Source: Agromyces ramosus (GTDB taxonomy: Bacteria > Actinomycetota > Actinomycetes > Actinomycetales > Microbacteriaceae). Taken from it: 64,000 nt of DNA. Shown in pieces: positions 16,994 through 25,485 of the stretch (the stretch's first letter is position 1; every line of letters starts with the position of its first letter). A program made the position numbers and the translations under genes. The DNA lies in NCBI RefSeq assembly GCF_030817175.1, contig NZ_JAUSYY010000001.1, positions 2,542,001 to 2,606,000 on the forward strand, given 5' to 3'. The notes below the pieces were generated by a model. It saw nothing but the letters and a program-made list of their open reading frames with translations. It was not told where the DNA came from and made no database searches.

Positions 16994-19417
16994 GTGGAAC
17001 TGCAACAGGAACGGCGCAGACGCGTGCCGAGGCGGACCATGGCCGGTCTCGCCCTGGCGGCGTTGATGACCGCATCATTCGCTGCGACGACGACATCGTA
17101 CGCCGCCGATGAAGAGCTCGTGCTGAACGGCGGCTTCGAGAACGGCACGACCAACTGGATCGTGAACAACGGCAACGGGGCGGACGGCGGAACTCTCGCC
17201 ACGACGACCGATGCGTACTCAGGTACGAGCGCGGGCATCGTGACCGGTCGCACCACGACCGGATCGGGTCCCATGCAGGACCTGACGGGCAAGGTGACCG
17301 CAGGGCAGACCTACGCGCTCAAGGGCAGGATCAAGTATGAGAACGCGAACGGGCCCGCGACGAAACAGTTCTTCGCCACCATGCACTACGGCGGGAGCAC
17401 GTACACGAACCTGGTGAGCGTCACGGCGACGAAGGGGGAGTGGGCGTACTTCAACGGCACGTTCACCATCCCGGCCGGGCAGAGCGTGGCAACCGCCCGG
17501 CTCTTCTTCGAGACGCCGTGGACCCAGACTCCGTCGACGGCGCCCGACACGCACCTGATGGACTTCAAGCTCGACGACGTCTCGGTGATCGGCGCGCCGC
17601 CGCCTCCGCCGCCATCGAAGACCATCGAGGTCGCGGGCAAGCTCCCCGGCGAGCACAACCCCCTGATCGGCCACAAGTTCGGCGCCGACGGATTCGGGTT
17701 CGTCGACAACGGTCGCGTGTACATGTACATGACGAATGACACGCAGGGATACGCGCCGAATCCGACCACCGGTGTCTCGCCGTCGATCAACTACGGCAAC
17801 ATCAACCAGATCACCCTGATCTCCACGACGGACATGGTGAACTGGGTGGACCACGGTGAGATTCAGGTCGCCGGGCCGAACGGCGTCGCACCGTTCACGA
17901 ACAACTCGTGGGCGCCCGGGATGGCAAAGCAGGTCGTCAACGGCGAGGAGAAGTACTTCCTCTACTATGCCAACGGCGGCGGCTCGAGCAACGTGATCAC
18001 CGGTGAGAGCCCGACCGGCCCGTGGTCCAGCGAGCGCACGAGCACGCTGATCAACGGCAGCACTCCTGGCGCGCAGGGTGTCTCCTGGCTCTTCGACCCG
18101 GCGCCACTTGTGGACGACGACGGCGAGGAGTACCTCTTCTTCGGCGGCGGGCCCGCATCGACGAGCATGCCGGCAGCGGAGCGCTTCAACAACCCGAAGA
18201 ACATCCGCGTCATCGAGCTCGGCGATGACATGATCTCGACGGAGGGCACGGCCGCGGTTGTGGACGCACCGGTGGCCTTCGAAGCCGCACAGGTGTTCAA
18301 GCGCGGCGACAAGTACTACCTCTCCTACTCGTCGCACTTCGGCGGCACGGACTTCGGCGGCAGTCAGACGCCGCTGCCCGGATACCCGGGCGGTGGCCAG
18401 ATCGGCTACATGATGTCGGAGGATCCGATGTCGTGGCCGAAGGAGGCGTACGCCGGTGTCATGTTCCCGAACCAGTCGCAGTTCTTCGGAGCCGGCACTG
18501 GCGGCAACAACCACCAGTCGGTGTTCGAGTACGAGGGCAAGTACTACTTCACGTATCACGCCCCCACCCTGAACAAGCGCATCAACGGCAACACCACGCA
18601 GGGGTATCGCAGCCCGCATATCCAGGAACTGACCTTCAAGGAGGACGGCACCGTGAACCAGGTCGTCGGCACCTACGCGGGTGTCGATCAGGTGCGGGAC
18701 TTCGATCCCTACCGCGTGTTCGAGGGCGAAACCCTCGGCTGGACGAAGGGCGTCGCGACGGCCAAGATCGATGGCGGATCCGCCGAGTTCGGCGCCTCGG
18801 CCCCGAACCTCGTGGTGAAGGACATCGACGCCGGGGACTGGACGGGCCTGTCGTCGGTGGCGTTCGGCGAGAACGGCGCAGCAACGGTCACGGCCAAGGT
18901 CAAGCCCATTCAGGCCGGCGGCGCGATCCAGGTGCGCCTGGACTCCGCCGACGGGCCCGTGGTGGGCACGATCGACGTCGACGGTGCAACCGGTGCGTGG
19001 GCGGAGGTGACCGCCGACCTCGAGGGGGCGACGGGCACGCACGACGTCTACTTCACGTACAGCGGTGCCACTGGCGACTTGTTCGAGCTCGACACCTTGG
19101 CGTTCACCGAGGGCGAGGCGGCTCCGTCGCTCGACGTCGCGGTGACGGCCGGCACCCGTTGCGTCGCCGGCAAGGCGGTCGTGACGGTGCAGGCGACGAA
19201 CCACGAGGACGTGCCGGTCTCGCTCGTCATCGAGTCGTCGTTCGGCACCAAGTCGTTCGCATCGCTCGCTCCGGGCAAGAGCGTGGCCCACGCGTTCACG
19301 ACGCGTCTGACGAGCGTGCCGGCGGGCGTGGCATCCATCGATGCCGCGGCGACCATCGAGGACGAGCTGGTGACGGCGTCGCACGACGCGCCGTACAACG
19401 CACGGTCCTGCGGCTGA
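16994..19417 (+). CDS. Secreted GH43 arabinofuranosidase-like enzyme with N-terminal CBM and C-terminal CBM6-like module
   Basis: Secreted protein of 807 residues. Order: signal peptide (1-37), CBM4/9/22-like module (about 42-200; NGGFENGTTNW, then GRTTTGSGPMQ), a Pro-rich linker (PPPPPPS), GH43 catalytic domain (about 215-560; NPLIGHKFGADGFGF, DPAPLVDDDGEEYLFF, FEAAQVFKRGDKYYL), a CBM6-like module (about 570-705) and the same C-terminal domain of about 95 residues as the neighbouring GH43 (AGTRCVAGKAVVTV ... ARSCG). The layout resembles arabinoxylan arabinofuranohydrolases of the XynD type. GTG start follows AAGGAGG. Exact specificity cannot be read from sequence. Confidence 0.9.
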   Translation: MELQQERRRRVPRRTMAGLALAALMTASFAATTTSYAADEELVLNGGFENGTTNWIVNNGNGADGGTLATTTDAYSGTSAGIVTGRTTTGSGPMQDLTGKVTAGQTYALKGRIKYENANGPATKQFFATMHYGGSTYTNLVSVTATKGEWAYFNGTFTIPAGQSVATARLFFETPWTQTPSTAPDTHLMDFKLDDVSVIGAPPPPPPSKTIEVAGKLPGEHNPLIGHKFGADGFGFVDNGRVYMYMTNDTQGYAPNPTTGVSPSINYGNINQITLISTTDMVNWVDHGEIQVAGPNGVAPFTNNSWAPGMAKQVVNGEEKYFLYYANGGGSSNVITGESPTGPWSSERTSTLINGSTPGAQGVSWLFDPAPLVDDDGEEYLFFGGGPASTSMPAAERFNNPKNIRVIELGDDMISTEGTAAVVDAPVAFEAAQVFKRGDKYYLSYSSHFGGTDFGGSQTPLPGYPGGGQIGYMMSEDPMSWPKEAYAGVMFPNQSQFFGAGTGGNNHQSVFEYEGKYYFTYHAPTLNKRINGNTTQGYRSPHIQELTFKEDGTVNQVVGTYAGVDQVRDFDPYRVFEGETLGWTKGVATAKIDGGSAEFGASAPNLVVKDIDAGDWTGLSSVAFGENGAATVTAKVKPIQAGGAIQVRLDSADGPVVGTIDVDGATGAWAEVTADLEGATGTHDVYFTYSGATGDLFELDTLAFTEGEAAPSLDVAVTAGTRCVAGKAVVTVQATNHEDVPVSLVIESSFGTKSFASLAPGKSVAHAFTTRLTSVPAGVASIDAAATIEDELVTASHDAPYNARSCG

Positions 19418-19517
19418 ACGCGGGTGGTGGGGTCGCCACCGGCGGTCCCACCACCCTCGATCTCGACCGGCCGGCGTGCACGACCGACAATGGACATGAA
19501 GGAGTAGGGAGAAGCGA

Positions 19518-19850
19518 ATGACCCGCACCATCGCTGCAGTCGTCCTGCTCGGGCTGTTCGTCGGGGGGCTCCCTGCCCAGGCTGCGGCCGAACCGGTCGA
19601 TGACGGGGCGGACATCGAGATCGGCGTTCTCATCGAACCCCGCGCCGACTGCGCCGACGTGCGGCCGCCCTGCCGCTGCGACGCCCTGGGCACCCCGACG
19701 CTGCCGCCGGGCCTCGCCAAGAAGCTCATCCTGCCACGGGGGCAAGCCAAGAAGGCGACGCTGCCGCCAGGACAAGCCAAGAAGGCGACGCCGCGCGACT
19801 GGTGCGCGCCCCGCCCCGCCGGCGCGTCGATTCAGGGGTCGAACGAATAG
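19518..19850 (+). CDS. Small secreted protein with three LPPGxAKK repeats
   Basis: Protein of 110 residues not recognised as a family. Signal peptide of about 25 residues (IAAVVLLGLFVGGLPAQA). The mature part has a Cys-containing block (ADCADVRPPCRCDA), then tandem ten-residue repeats LPPGLAKKLI, LPRGQAKKAT, LPPGQAKKAT, and a final WCAP. ATG follows GGGAGAAGCGA. Its position at the end of the GH43 cluster suggests an accessory surface role, perhaps binding the wall or another cluster protein. The repeats are basic and Pro-rich, unlike the neighbours. Confidence 0.7.
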   Translation: MTRTIAAVVLLGLFVGGLPAQAAAEPVDDGADIEIGVLIEPRADCADVRPPCRCDALGTPTLPPGLAKKLILPRGQAKKATLPPGQAKKATPRDWCAPRPAGASIQGSNE

Positions 19851-19947
19851 GCTGGTGCCGTCGGCGCGCCGGTGCGCGCTCGAATACGGCGCGTCCGCGC
19901 CCGGGGACGAATCAGCGGCGAGGGTTCCGCAAGGCAGGAGTTCGGTG

Positions 19948-20976
19948 GTGAGCGACATCGAGACCGGGGAGCGCCCCGAGAAGCTCGGCATCCGCGAAGT
20001 CGCCGCGCTTGCCGGGGTGTCGCACATGACCGTCTCGCGCGTGCTGAACGGGCACCCGAACATTCGGCCGGCCACCCGCCAGCGCGTCCTCGACGTCATT
20101 CAAGAGCTCGACTTCAAGCCGAACAGCGCGGCACGGGCGCTCGCGACGCAGCGCACCCAGCGCATCGGCGTCATCGTCGACAGCTCGGTCGAGTTCGGCC
20201 CGACCAGCACGCTCCGCGGCTTCGAGCTCGCCGCGCGATCGAGCGGCTACTCGGTGGCGTCCGTGGCGATGCAGGATGACGTGAGCCTCACGCCCGAGGG
20301 GGCGGCGGGCCATCTCATCGCCGAGGGTGTGGATGCCCTCTGCATCGTGGCCCCGCGCTCCTCGTTGGTGTCGGCGCTGCGCCGCATCTCGATCGACGTG
20401 CCCGTGCTCGTAGTCAAGGCCGCGAAGGACCCGAACTTCCTCACCGTCAGCGTCGACCAGCAGCTCGGCACGACGCTCGCAGTCGACCATCTGGTGTCGC
20501 TCGGCCACCGCGACATCCTGCACCTGGCGGGGCCGCTCGACTGGCTCGACGCCCGTGGCCGGGAGCGCGCGTTCCACACGCGCATCGAGCAGTGGGGACT
20601 GAAGGCGCGGCCGATCGTCGTCGGCGACTGGACCGCCGACTTCGGCTACGACTACGCGATGGGCCTCAAGGGCTTGCCCGAGTACACGGCGATGTTCGTG
20701 GCGAACGACGATATGGCTTTGGGCATCGTGCACGGCTTCCACGATCGCGGCATCCGGGTGCCCGATGACGTCAGCATCGTCGGGTTCGACGACCTGCCGC
20801 TGTCGCGGCACTTCATCCCGCCCCTCACGACGGTCAGGCAGGACTTCTACGCGCTCGGCATCAAGGCGATGGAGGTGCTGCGCGCGGCACTCGAGGGGCG
20901 CGAGATCCCGCAGCGCTCGAAGATCCCGAGCGAACTCGTCATCCGCTCGTCGACCGCGCCGCCGAGGGCATCATGA
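19948..20976 (+). CDS. LacI-family regulator of the furanose-transport/GH43 regulon
   Basis: Regulator of 342 residues: helix-turn-helix IREVAALAGVSHMTVSRVLN near the start, hinge helix with NSAARALAT, then the sugar-sensing domain (VGDWTADFGYDYAM, VANDDMALGIVHGF, VSIVGFDDLPLSRHF). GTG at 19948 was chosen because it follows GCAGGAG and starts shortly before the helix-turn-helix. Its stop overlaps the next ATPase start (ATGA), so it is co-transcribed with a transporter gene. The nearest matching operators are the TGTTnCCGGnAACA sites before the WxL/GH43 cluster and before the binding-protein gene, its likely targets. Confidence 0.92.
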   Translation: MSDIETGERPEKLGIREVAALAGVSHMTVSRVLNGHPNIRPATRQRVLDVIQELDFKPNSAARALATQRTQRIGVIVDSSVEFGPTSTLRGFELAARSSGYSVASVAMQDDVSLTPEGAAGHLIAEGVDALCIVAPRSSLVSALRRISIDVPVLVVKAAKDPNFLTVSVDQQLGTTLAVDHLVSLGHRDILHLAGPLDWLDARGRERAFHTRIEQWGLKARPIVVGDWTADFGYDYAMGLKGLPEYTAMFVANDDMALGIVHGFHDRGIRVPDDVSIVGFDDLPLSRHFIPPLTTVRQDFYALGIKAMEVLRAALEGREIPQRSKIPSELVIRSSTAPPRAS

Positions 20977-22517
20977 CCGCGAAGGACGCCTCGACGCGGC
21001 CGGTCGTCGAAATGACGGGCATCACCGTCGAGATCGACGGCACCACCGTGCTGCACGACATCGACCTGCGACTGTTCGCGGGGGAGGTCCACGCCCTCAT
21101 GGGCGGCAACGGTGCGGGCAAGTCCTCTCTCGTGAAGGCGCTCACGGGCGCGTACCGCATCGACCGCGGCGTGGTCAGGATCGACGGGGAACCGGTCGTG
21201 CTCTCCGGCCCGGCAGCGGCCGAGGCGGCGGGCATTGCGGCCGCGTTCCAGGATGTCGACCTGTGCGGCAACCTGTCGATCGCCGAGAACGTGATGATTG
21301 GTCACGAGGAGCGCCGCTGGTACGGCATCTCGTGGGCTCCGACCAGGCGAAGGGCCGTCGCCGCGCTCGACGAGCTCGGGCTCGGCCACCTCGATCCGCG
21401 ACAGGCGGTGTCGACGCTCCCGCCCGCGATCCAGCAGCTGGTCGCCATCGCGCGGGCGATGGTCACCCACCCAAAGGTGCTCGTCCTCGACGAACCGACG
21501 TCGAGCCTCGACGCCGACGAGGTGGCCACCCTCTTCCGTGCGCTGCGGAGGCTGCGCGACCATGGCATTGCGATCCTCTTCGTCTCGCACTTCCTCGAAC
21601 AGGTCTACGCGATCAGTGATCGCATCACTGTGCTGCGCGACGGCGTAGGGCAGGGCGAGTACTCGACTCGGGAACTCGATCGTGCCGTGCTCATCGCGAA
21701 GATGATCGGCAAGGATCTGACCGAACTGCGCCGTATCGGGTCCGAGCGGCGTGCCCACCGCGCTGACCCGACGGGGGAGCCCGTCTACCGGGCGATCGGC
21801 GTCGGTCGACGCGGCGAGTTCGAGGCGACCGACCTCGAGTTGCACCGCGGCGAAGTGGTCGGCTTCGGCGGCCTGCGCGGCTCGGGGCGGAGCGAGCTCG
21901 GCCAATTGCTCGCGGGCGTCGCGCGCCGCGACTCGGGCACGATCCGCATCGACGGCCGCGACGTCGCACTGCGCAACCCTGCGGCGGCGCTGCGACGCCG
22001 CATCGCCTTCGCGAGCGAGGATCGCCGCGACGGCGGCATCATCGATGAGCTGAGCGTGCGCGACAACATCATCCTGGCACTGCAGGGCATCCGCGGGTGG
22101 GCGAGGCCGATCTCCCGCGCCGAGGGCGATGCGCTCGTCGAACGCTTCACGGAGTCGCTCCTCATCGTCGCGCCCGGTCCCGATGCCCCGGCGCGCCAGC
22201 TCTCCGGGGGGAATCAGCAGAAGGTCCTGCTCGCGAGGTGGCTCGCCACGAGGCCGCATGTGATCGTGCTCGACGAGCCGACGCGCGGCGTCGACATCGC
22301 GGCGAAGGTCGAGATCCAGGCGCGGGTGGCCGAGATGGCCCGCGATGGGGTGGCCGTCGTCTTCATCTCCTCCGAGTTCGACGAGGTCGTGCGTTTGAGC
22401 GACCGCATCGCGATCTTCAAGGACCGCCGAAAGATCGGCGAGGTGAGCAACGGCCCGGGGCTCAGCGTCGACACGATCATCGAGATGATCGCGGCCGACG
22501 ACGAGGACGACGCGTAG
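20973..22517 (+). CDS. CUT2-type sugar ABC ATPase, first of two (YtfR-like)
   Basis: Dual-domain ATPase of 514 residues, translationally coupled to the LacI gene. Domain 1 has Walker A as GGNGAGKSS (usual family form GENGAGKST, so two changes) and a signature STLPPAIQQLVAIAR; domain 2 has [11 protein letters not shown] and VLDEPTRGVD. It resembles the second ATPase at 23839 closely in layout. No permease or binding-protein gene follows directly; those lie after the operator region at 22559. It may be an alternative energiser of the same transporter, part of an expanded system, or a relic of a duplicated operon. Confidence 0.9.
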   Translation: MTAKDASTRPVVEMTGITVEIDGTTVLHDIDLRLFAGEVHALMGGNGAGKSSLVKALTGAYRIDRGVVRIDGEPVVLSGPAAAEAAGIAAAFQDVDLCGNLSIAENVMIGHEERRWYGISWAPTRRRAVAALDELGLGHLDPRQAVSTLPPAIQQLVAIARAMVTHPKVLVLDEPTSSLDADEVATLFRALRRLRDHGIAILFVSHFLEQVYAISDRITVLRDGVGQGEYSTRELDRAVLIAKMIGKDLTELRRIGSERRAHRADPTGEPVYRAIGVGRRGEFEATDLELHRGEVVGFGGLRGSGRSELGQLLAGVARRDSGTIRIDGRDVALRNPAAALRRRIAFASEDRRDGGIIDELSVRDNIILALQGIRGWARPISRAEGDALVERFTESLLIVAPGPDAPARQLSGGNQQKVLLARWLATRPHVIVLDEPTRGVDIAAKVEIQARVAEMARDGVAVVFISSEFDEVVRLSDRIAIFKDRRKIGEVSNGPGLSVDTIIEMIAADDEDDA

Positions 22518-22558
22518 TCCCTCGTCCGGGGACGCTCAGCGACGTTTCTGGAATGTTA

Positions 22559-22572
22559 TGTTTCCGGGAACA
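22559..22572 (+). promoter_or_regulatory. Operator 1 before the furanose-binding protein gene
   Basis: TGTTTCCGGGAACA, a 14-base near-palindrome of the TGTTnCCGGnAACA type, lies just upstream of the predicted -35. Confidence 0.65.
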
Positions 22573-22579
22573 GTTTTGC

Positions 22580-22609
22580 TTGCTTTGCAGACTTTGTTCC
22601 CGGTAACAT
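22580..22609 (+). promoter_or_regulatory. Promoter of the furanose transporter operon
   Basis: TTGCTT (22580-22585) and TAACAT (22604-22609) are 18 bases apart. The -10 is embedded in operator 2, giving a direct means of repression. TAACAT is shared with both arabinose-operon promoters. Confidence 0.5.
22595..22608 (+). promoter_or_regulatory. Operator 2 before the furanose-binding protein gene
   Basis: TGTTCCCGGTAACA, 36 bases after operator 1, overlaps the predicted -10. It shares GGTAACA with the palindrome at 11820. Confidence 0.68.
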
Positions 22610-22707
22610 CGCCCGTGCGGCACGCATCGAGTGCTCTGCAATCACCAGAAGTCCGCGGAGCGGACCAATGCCGGCGCAACCGTGCCGGATCTCAAGGAGG
22701 AGATCTC

Positions 22708-23709
22708 ATGTCAGTTCAGAGGCGATTCGCGAAGTTCGTCGGCCTGGCGGCCGTCGGCGCGATCAGCATCAGCCTCGCCGCGTGCTCGAGCGGCGGCGGT
22801 GACGGCGCGTCAGCCGGCGAGGGTGACGGCGACCTCACCACCGTCGGGTTCGTGGCGGTCGGTCCCGAGGGTGCGTGGCGAGAGGCCAACGAGAAGAACG
22901 TCCAGGAGACGTTCACCGAGGACGCCGGCTTCGAGCTGAAGTACGCGCCAGCCACGAACCTCGACCAGAAGTCGCAGATCGACGCGTTCACGTCGTTCGT
23001 CGACGAGGGCGTCGACGTCATCCTGCTCTCTGCCACCGAGGCATCCGGCTGGGAAAGCTCGCTCGAGCGTGCGCAGGAGGCGGAGATCCCCGTGATCCTG
23101 CTGGACCGCGGCATCGAGCCCGACGACGACAGCCTCTACGTCACCCGCATCGCGCCCGACAACGTCGAGGTTGCGAAGGAGGTCGGCGCGTGGGCCGTCG
23201 AGCAGCTTCCCGGCGGCGGCAACTACATCACCCTCGAGGGCCCGGCGGGCGTCGGCGTGGTGAACGAGCGCAATGAGGGCTGGGATGCCTCGGTCGACGG
23301 CTCGAAGCTCGTCGAGGTCGCCGCGCAGACCGCGAACTGGTCGGCCGAAGAGGGCAAGAGCGTCACCGAGACGTTGCTCAAGGCGAACGGCAACAACATC
23401 CAGCTGATCTTCGCGCAGAACGACGAGATGGGTCTCGGCGCCGCGCAGGCGGTCGAGGAGGCCGGTCTCACGCCGGGCGTCGACGTCAAGATCGCCACGA
23501 TCGACGGCACGCTCGCCGCGATGGAGGCCCTTGCCGCCGGCCAGCTCAGCTACGTGCACGAGTACAACCCGCTGTTCGGCGAAACTGCGCTCGACGTCGT
23601 GAAGAAGACTCTCGATGGCGAGTCCGTGGAGTCCTACATCATCGTGCCGAGCGAGGAGTTCGACTCCGCCGAGGCGGCGCAGGCCGTGCTCGCCGACCGC
23701 CAATACTGA
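22708..23709 (+). CDS. Sugar-binding lipoprotein of a YtfQ-type (galactofuranose/arabinofuranose) ABC transporter
   Basis: Extracellular lipoprotein of 333 residues. ATG follows AAGGAGGAG; the signal peptide ends in lipobox LAAC, then a Ser/Gly linker. The mature domain starts TTVGFVAVGPEGAWREANEKN, the signature of YtfQ-like furanose-binding proteins, with LLSATEASGWES and IPVILLDRGIEP blocks. In E. coli YtfQ binds galactofuranose; here the link to secreted GH43 enzymes suggests arabinofuranose-containing mono- or oligosaccharides. It heads an operon with an ATPase and two permeases. Confidence 0.9.
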   Translation: MSVQRRFAKFVGLAAVGAISISLAACSSGGGDGASAGEGDGDLTTVGFVAVGPEGAWREANEKNVQETFTEDAGFELKYAPATNLDQKSQIDAFTSFVDEGVDVILLSATEASGWESSLERAQEAEIPVILLDRGIEPDDDSLYVTRIAPDNVEVAKEVGAWAVEQLPGGGNYITLEGPAGVGVVNERNEGWDASVDGSKLVEVAAQTANWSAEEGKSVTETLLKANGNNIQLIFAQNDEMGLGAAQAVEEAGLTPGVDVKIATIDGTLAAMEALAAGQLSYVHEYNPLFGETALDVVKKTLDGESVESYIIVPSEEFDSAEAAQAVLADRQY

Positions 23710-23717
23710 CGGTCACG

Positions 23718-23782
23718 TCGCCGCGGCACGCTGCGGCGAACAGCACCTGCGATGCGGGGCCGGCTCCCACAGCGGTCCCGCA
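23718..23782 (+). promoter_or_regulatory. Two hairpins between binding-protein and ATPase genes
   Basis: TCGCCGC (23718-23724) pairs with 23733-23739, and TGCGGGGCCG (23753-23762) with 23773-23782 (one G-T wobble). As in the first transporter, the structured gap after the lipoprotein gene could lower expression of the downstream membrane components relative to the binding protein. Confidence 0.45.
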
Positions 23783-23838
23783 CCGTCATATCCAACGGCC
23801 GATCGCAAGACGTGATCGGAGGACAGAATGCGATTGTC

Positions 23839-25485
23839 ATGAGTGAAGCACTGCCCATCGTGGAGATGAGCGACATCTCCGTCGAGTTCCCGGGCGTCAA
23901 AGCACTGGACGGCGTGGACTTCCGCCTCTTCCCAGGCGAGGTCCATGCGCTGATGGGCGAGAACGGCGCGGGCAAGTCGACGCTGATCAAGGCCCTCACC
24001 GGCGTCTACAATATCGACGGCGGCTCGATCGTCGTCGCGGGCCAGGAGCGGCAACTCCACGGCACGCGCGACGCGCAGAGCGCCGGCATCTCGACGGTCT
24101 ATCAAGAGGTCAACCTCGTCACCAACCTCACCATCGGCGAGAACGTGATGCTCGGCCACGAGGTTCGAGGCGCGTTCGGCGTGAATTGGCGGGCCACCCA
24201 CGAGGCCGCCACCGACGCTCTCGCCCGGCTCGGGCTCGAGTATCTCGACACGCACAGGCTGCTCTCGACGCTCTCGATCGCGATGCAGCAGCTCGTCGCG
24301 ATCAGTCGCGCGATGGCGATCAAGGCGAAGGTGCTCATCCTCGACGAGCCGACCTCGAGCCTCGATGCCGCCGAGGTCGAGGGGCTCTTCCAGGTCATGC
24401 GGTCGCTCCGCGAACAGGGCGTCGCCATCCTGTTCGTCTCGCACTTCCTCGACCAGGTCTACGCCATCAGTGACCGCCTGACCATCCTGCGCAACGGCCG
24501 CTACGAGGGCGAGTACCTCACGCGCGAACTCGACCGCCACGGGCTGATCTCCAAGATGATCGGCAAAGACCTCAGCACGCTCTCGTCGCTCGGCGGTAAC
24601 CGCCGCGCCGAGGAGCGCGACTACGCCGCCGAAGAGCCGCTGTTCTCGGCGAAGGGCATCGGCCGTCGCGGCTCCATCGAGCCTACCGATCTCGACATCC
24701 ACCGCGGCGAGGTGATCGGCTTCGCCGGCCTGCTCGGCTCGGGCCGCACCGAGCTCGCGCGCCTGCTCTACGGCGCCGACCGCACCGACGAGGGCGAGAT
24801 CACGCTGCACGGCGCGCGCGCCGACATCAAGAGCCCGGCCGACGGCCTCGGCAAGCGCATCGCGTTCTCGACCGAGAACCGTCGCGACGAGGGCATCATC
24901 GGCGACCTGACCGTTCGAGAGAACATGATCCTCGCGGTGCAGGCCGAGCGCGGATGGGCCCGACCCATCCCGCGCAAAGAGCAGGACGAACTCGTGGAGA
25001 AATACATCACCGCGCTCAACGTGCGGCCCGCCGACCCGAATCGGCTGATCAGGAACCTGTCGGGCGGCAACCAGCAGAAGGTGCTGCTCGGCCGGTGGCT
25101 GGCGACGAAGCCAGAGCTGCTGATCCTCGACGAGCCGACGCGCGGCATCGACGTCGGCGCGAAGGCCGAGATCCAGGAGGCGGTCGCAGAGCTCGCCGAG
25201 GACGGCGTCTCGGTCGTCTTCATCTCCTCCGAACTGGAGGAGGTCGTTCGGCTCAGCGAGCGCATCATCGTCCTGAAGGACCACCAGAAGATCGGCGAGA
25301 TCGTGAACGGCCCCGAGGTCACCGCCCAGCAGGTCGTCGACGTCATCGCCGCGCACGGCGTCGAGGCAGCGGTCGAGAATGGCATCATAAGTGCCGAGGC
25401 TCAACACCCGACTGATACATCGCACCCGACCGGGGCCCCGCACGCGACCGCGCCCGCGTTCGCTGCGACGGAGGAGGAATCATGA
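23839..25485 (+). CDS. CUT2-type sugar ABC ATPase, second of two (YtfR-like)
   Basis: Dual-domain ATPase of 548 residues with canonical Walker [10 protein letters not shown] in domain 1 and [12 protein letters not shown] plus [11 protein letters not shown] in domain 2. A tail of about 35 residues rich in T, H, P and A follows the last conserved block. The ATG at 23839 begins the conserved part; the nearest purine-rich ribosome site (GGAGGA) is about 15 bases away, so an upstream GTG at 23812 is an alternative. It overlaps the permease gene by ATGA. Likely the main energiser of the YtfQ-type importer. Confidence 0.92.
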   Translation: MSEALPIVEMSDISVEFPGVKALDGVDFRLFPGEVHALMGENGAGKSTLIKALTGVYNIDGGSIVVAGQERQLHGTRDAQSAGISTVYQEVNLVTNLTIGENVMLGHEVRGAFGVNWRATHEAATDALARLGLEYLDTHRLLSTLSIAMQQLVAISRAMAIKAKVLILDEPTSSLDAAEVEGLFQVMRSLREQGVAILFVSHFLDQVYAISDRLTILRNGRYEGEYLTRELDRHGLISKMIGKDLSTLSSLGGNRRAEERDYAAEEPLFSAKGIGRRGSIEPTDLDIHRGEVIGFAGLLGSGRTELARLLYGADRTDEGEITLHGARADIKSPADGLGKRIAFSTENRRDEGIIGDLTVRENMILAVQAERGWARPIPRKEQDELVEKYITALNVRPADPNRLIRNLSGGNQQKVLLGRWLATKPELLILDEPTRGIDVGAKAEIQEAVAELAEDGVSVVFISSELEEVVRLSERIIVLKDHQKIGEIVNGPEVTAQQVVDVIAAHGVEAAVENGIISAEAQHPTDTSHPTGAPHATAPAFAATEEES

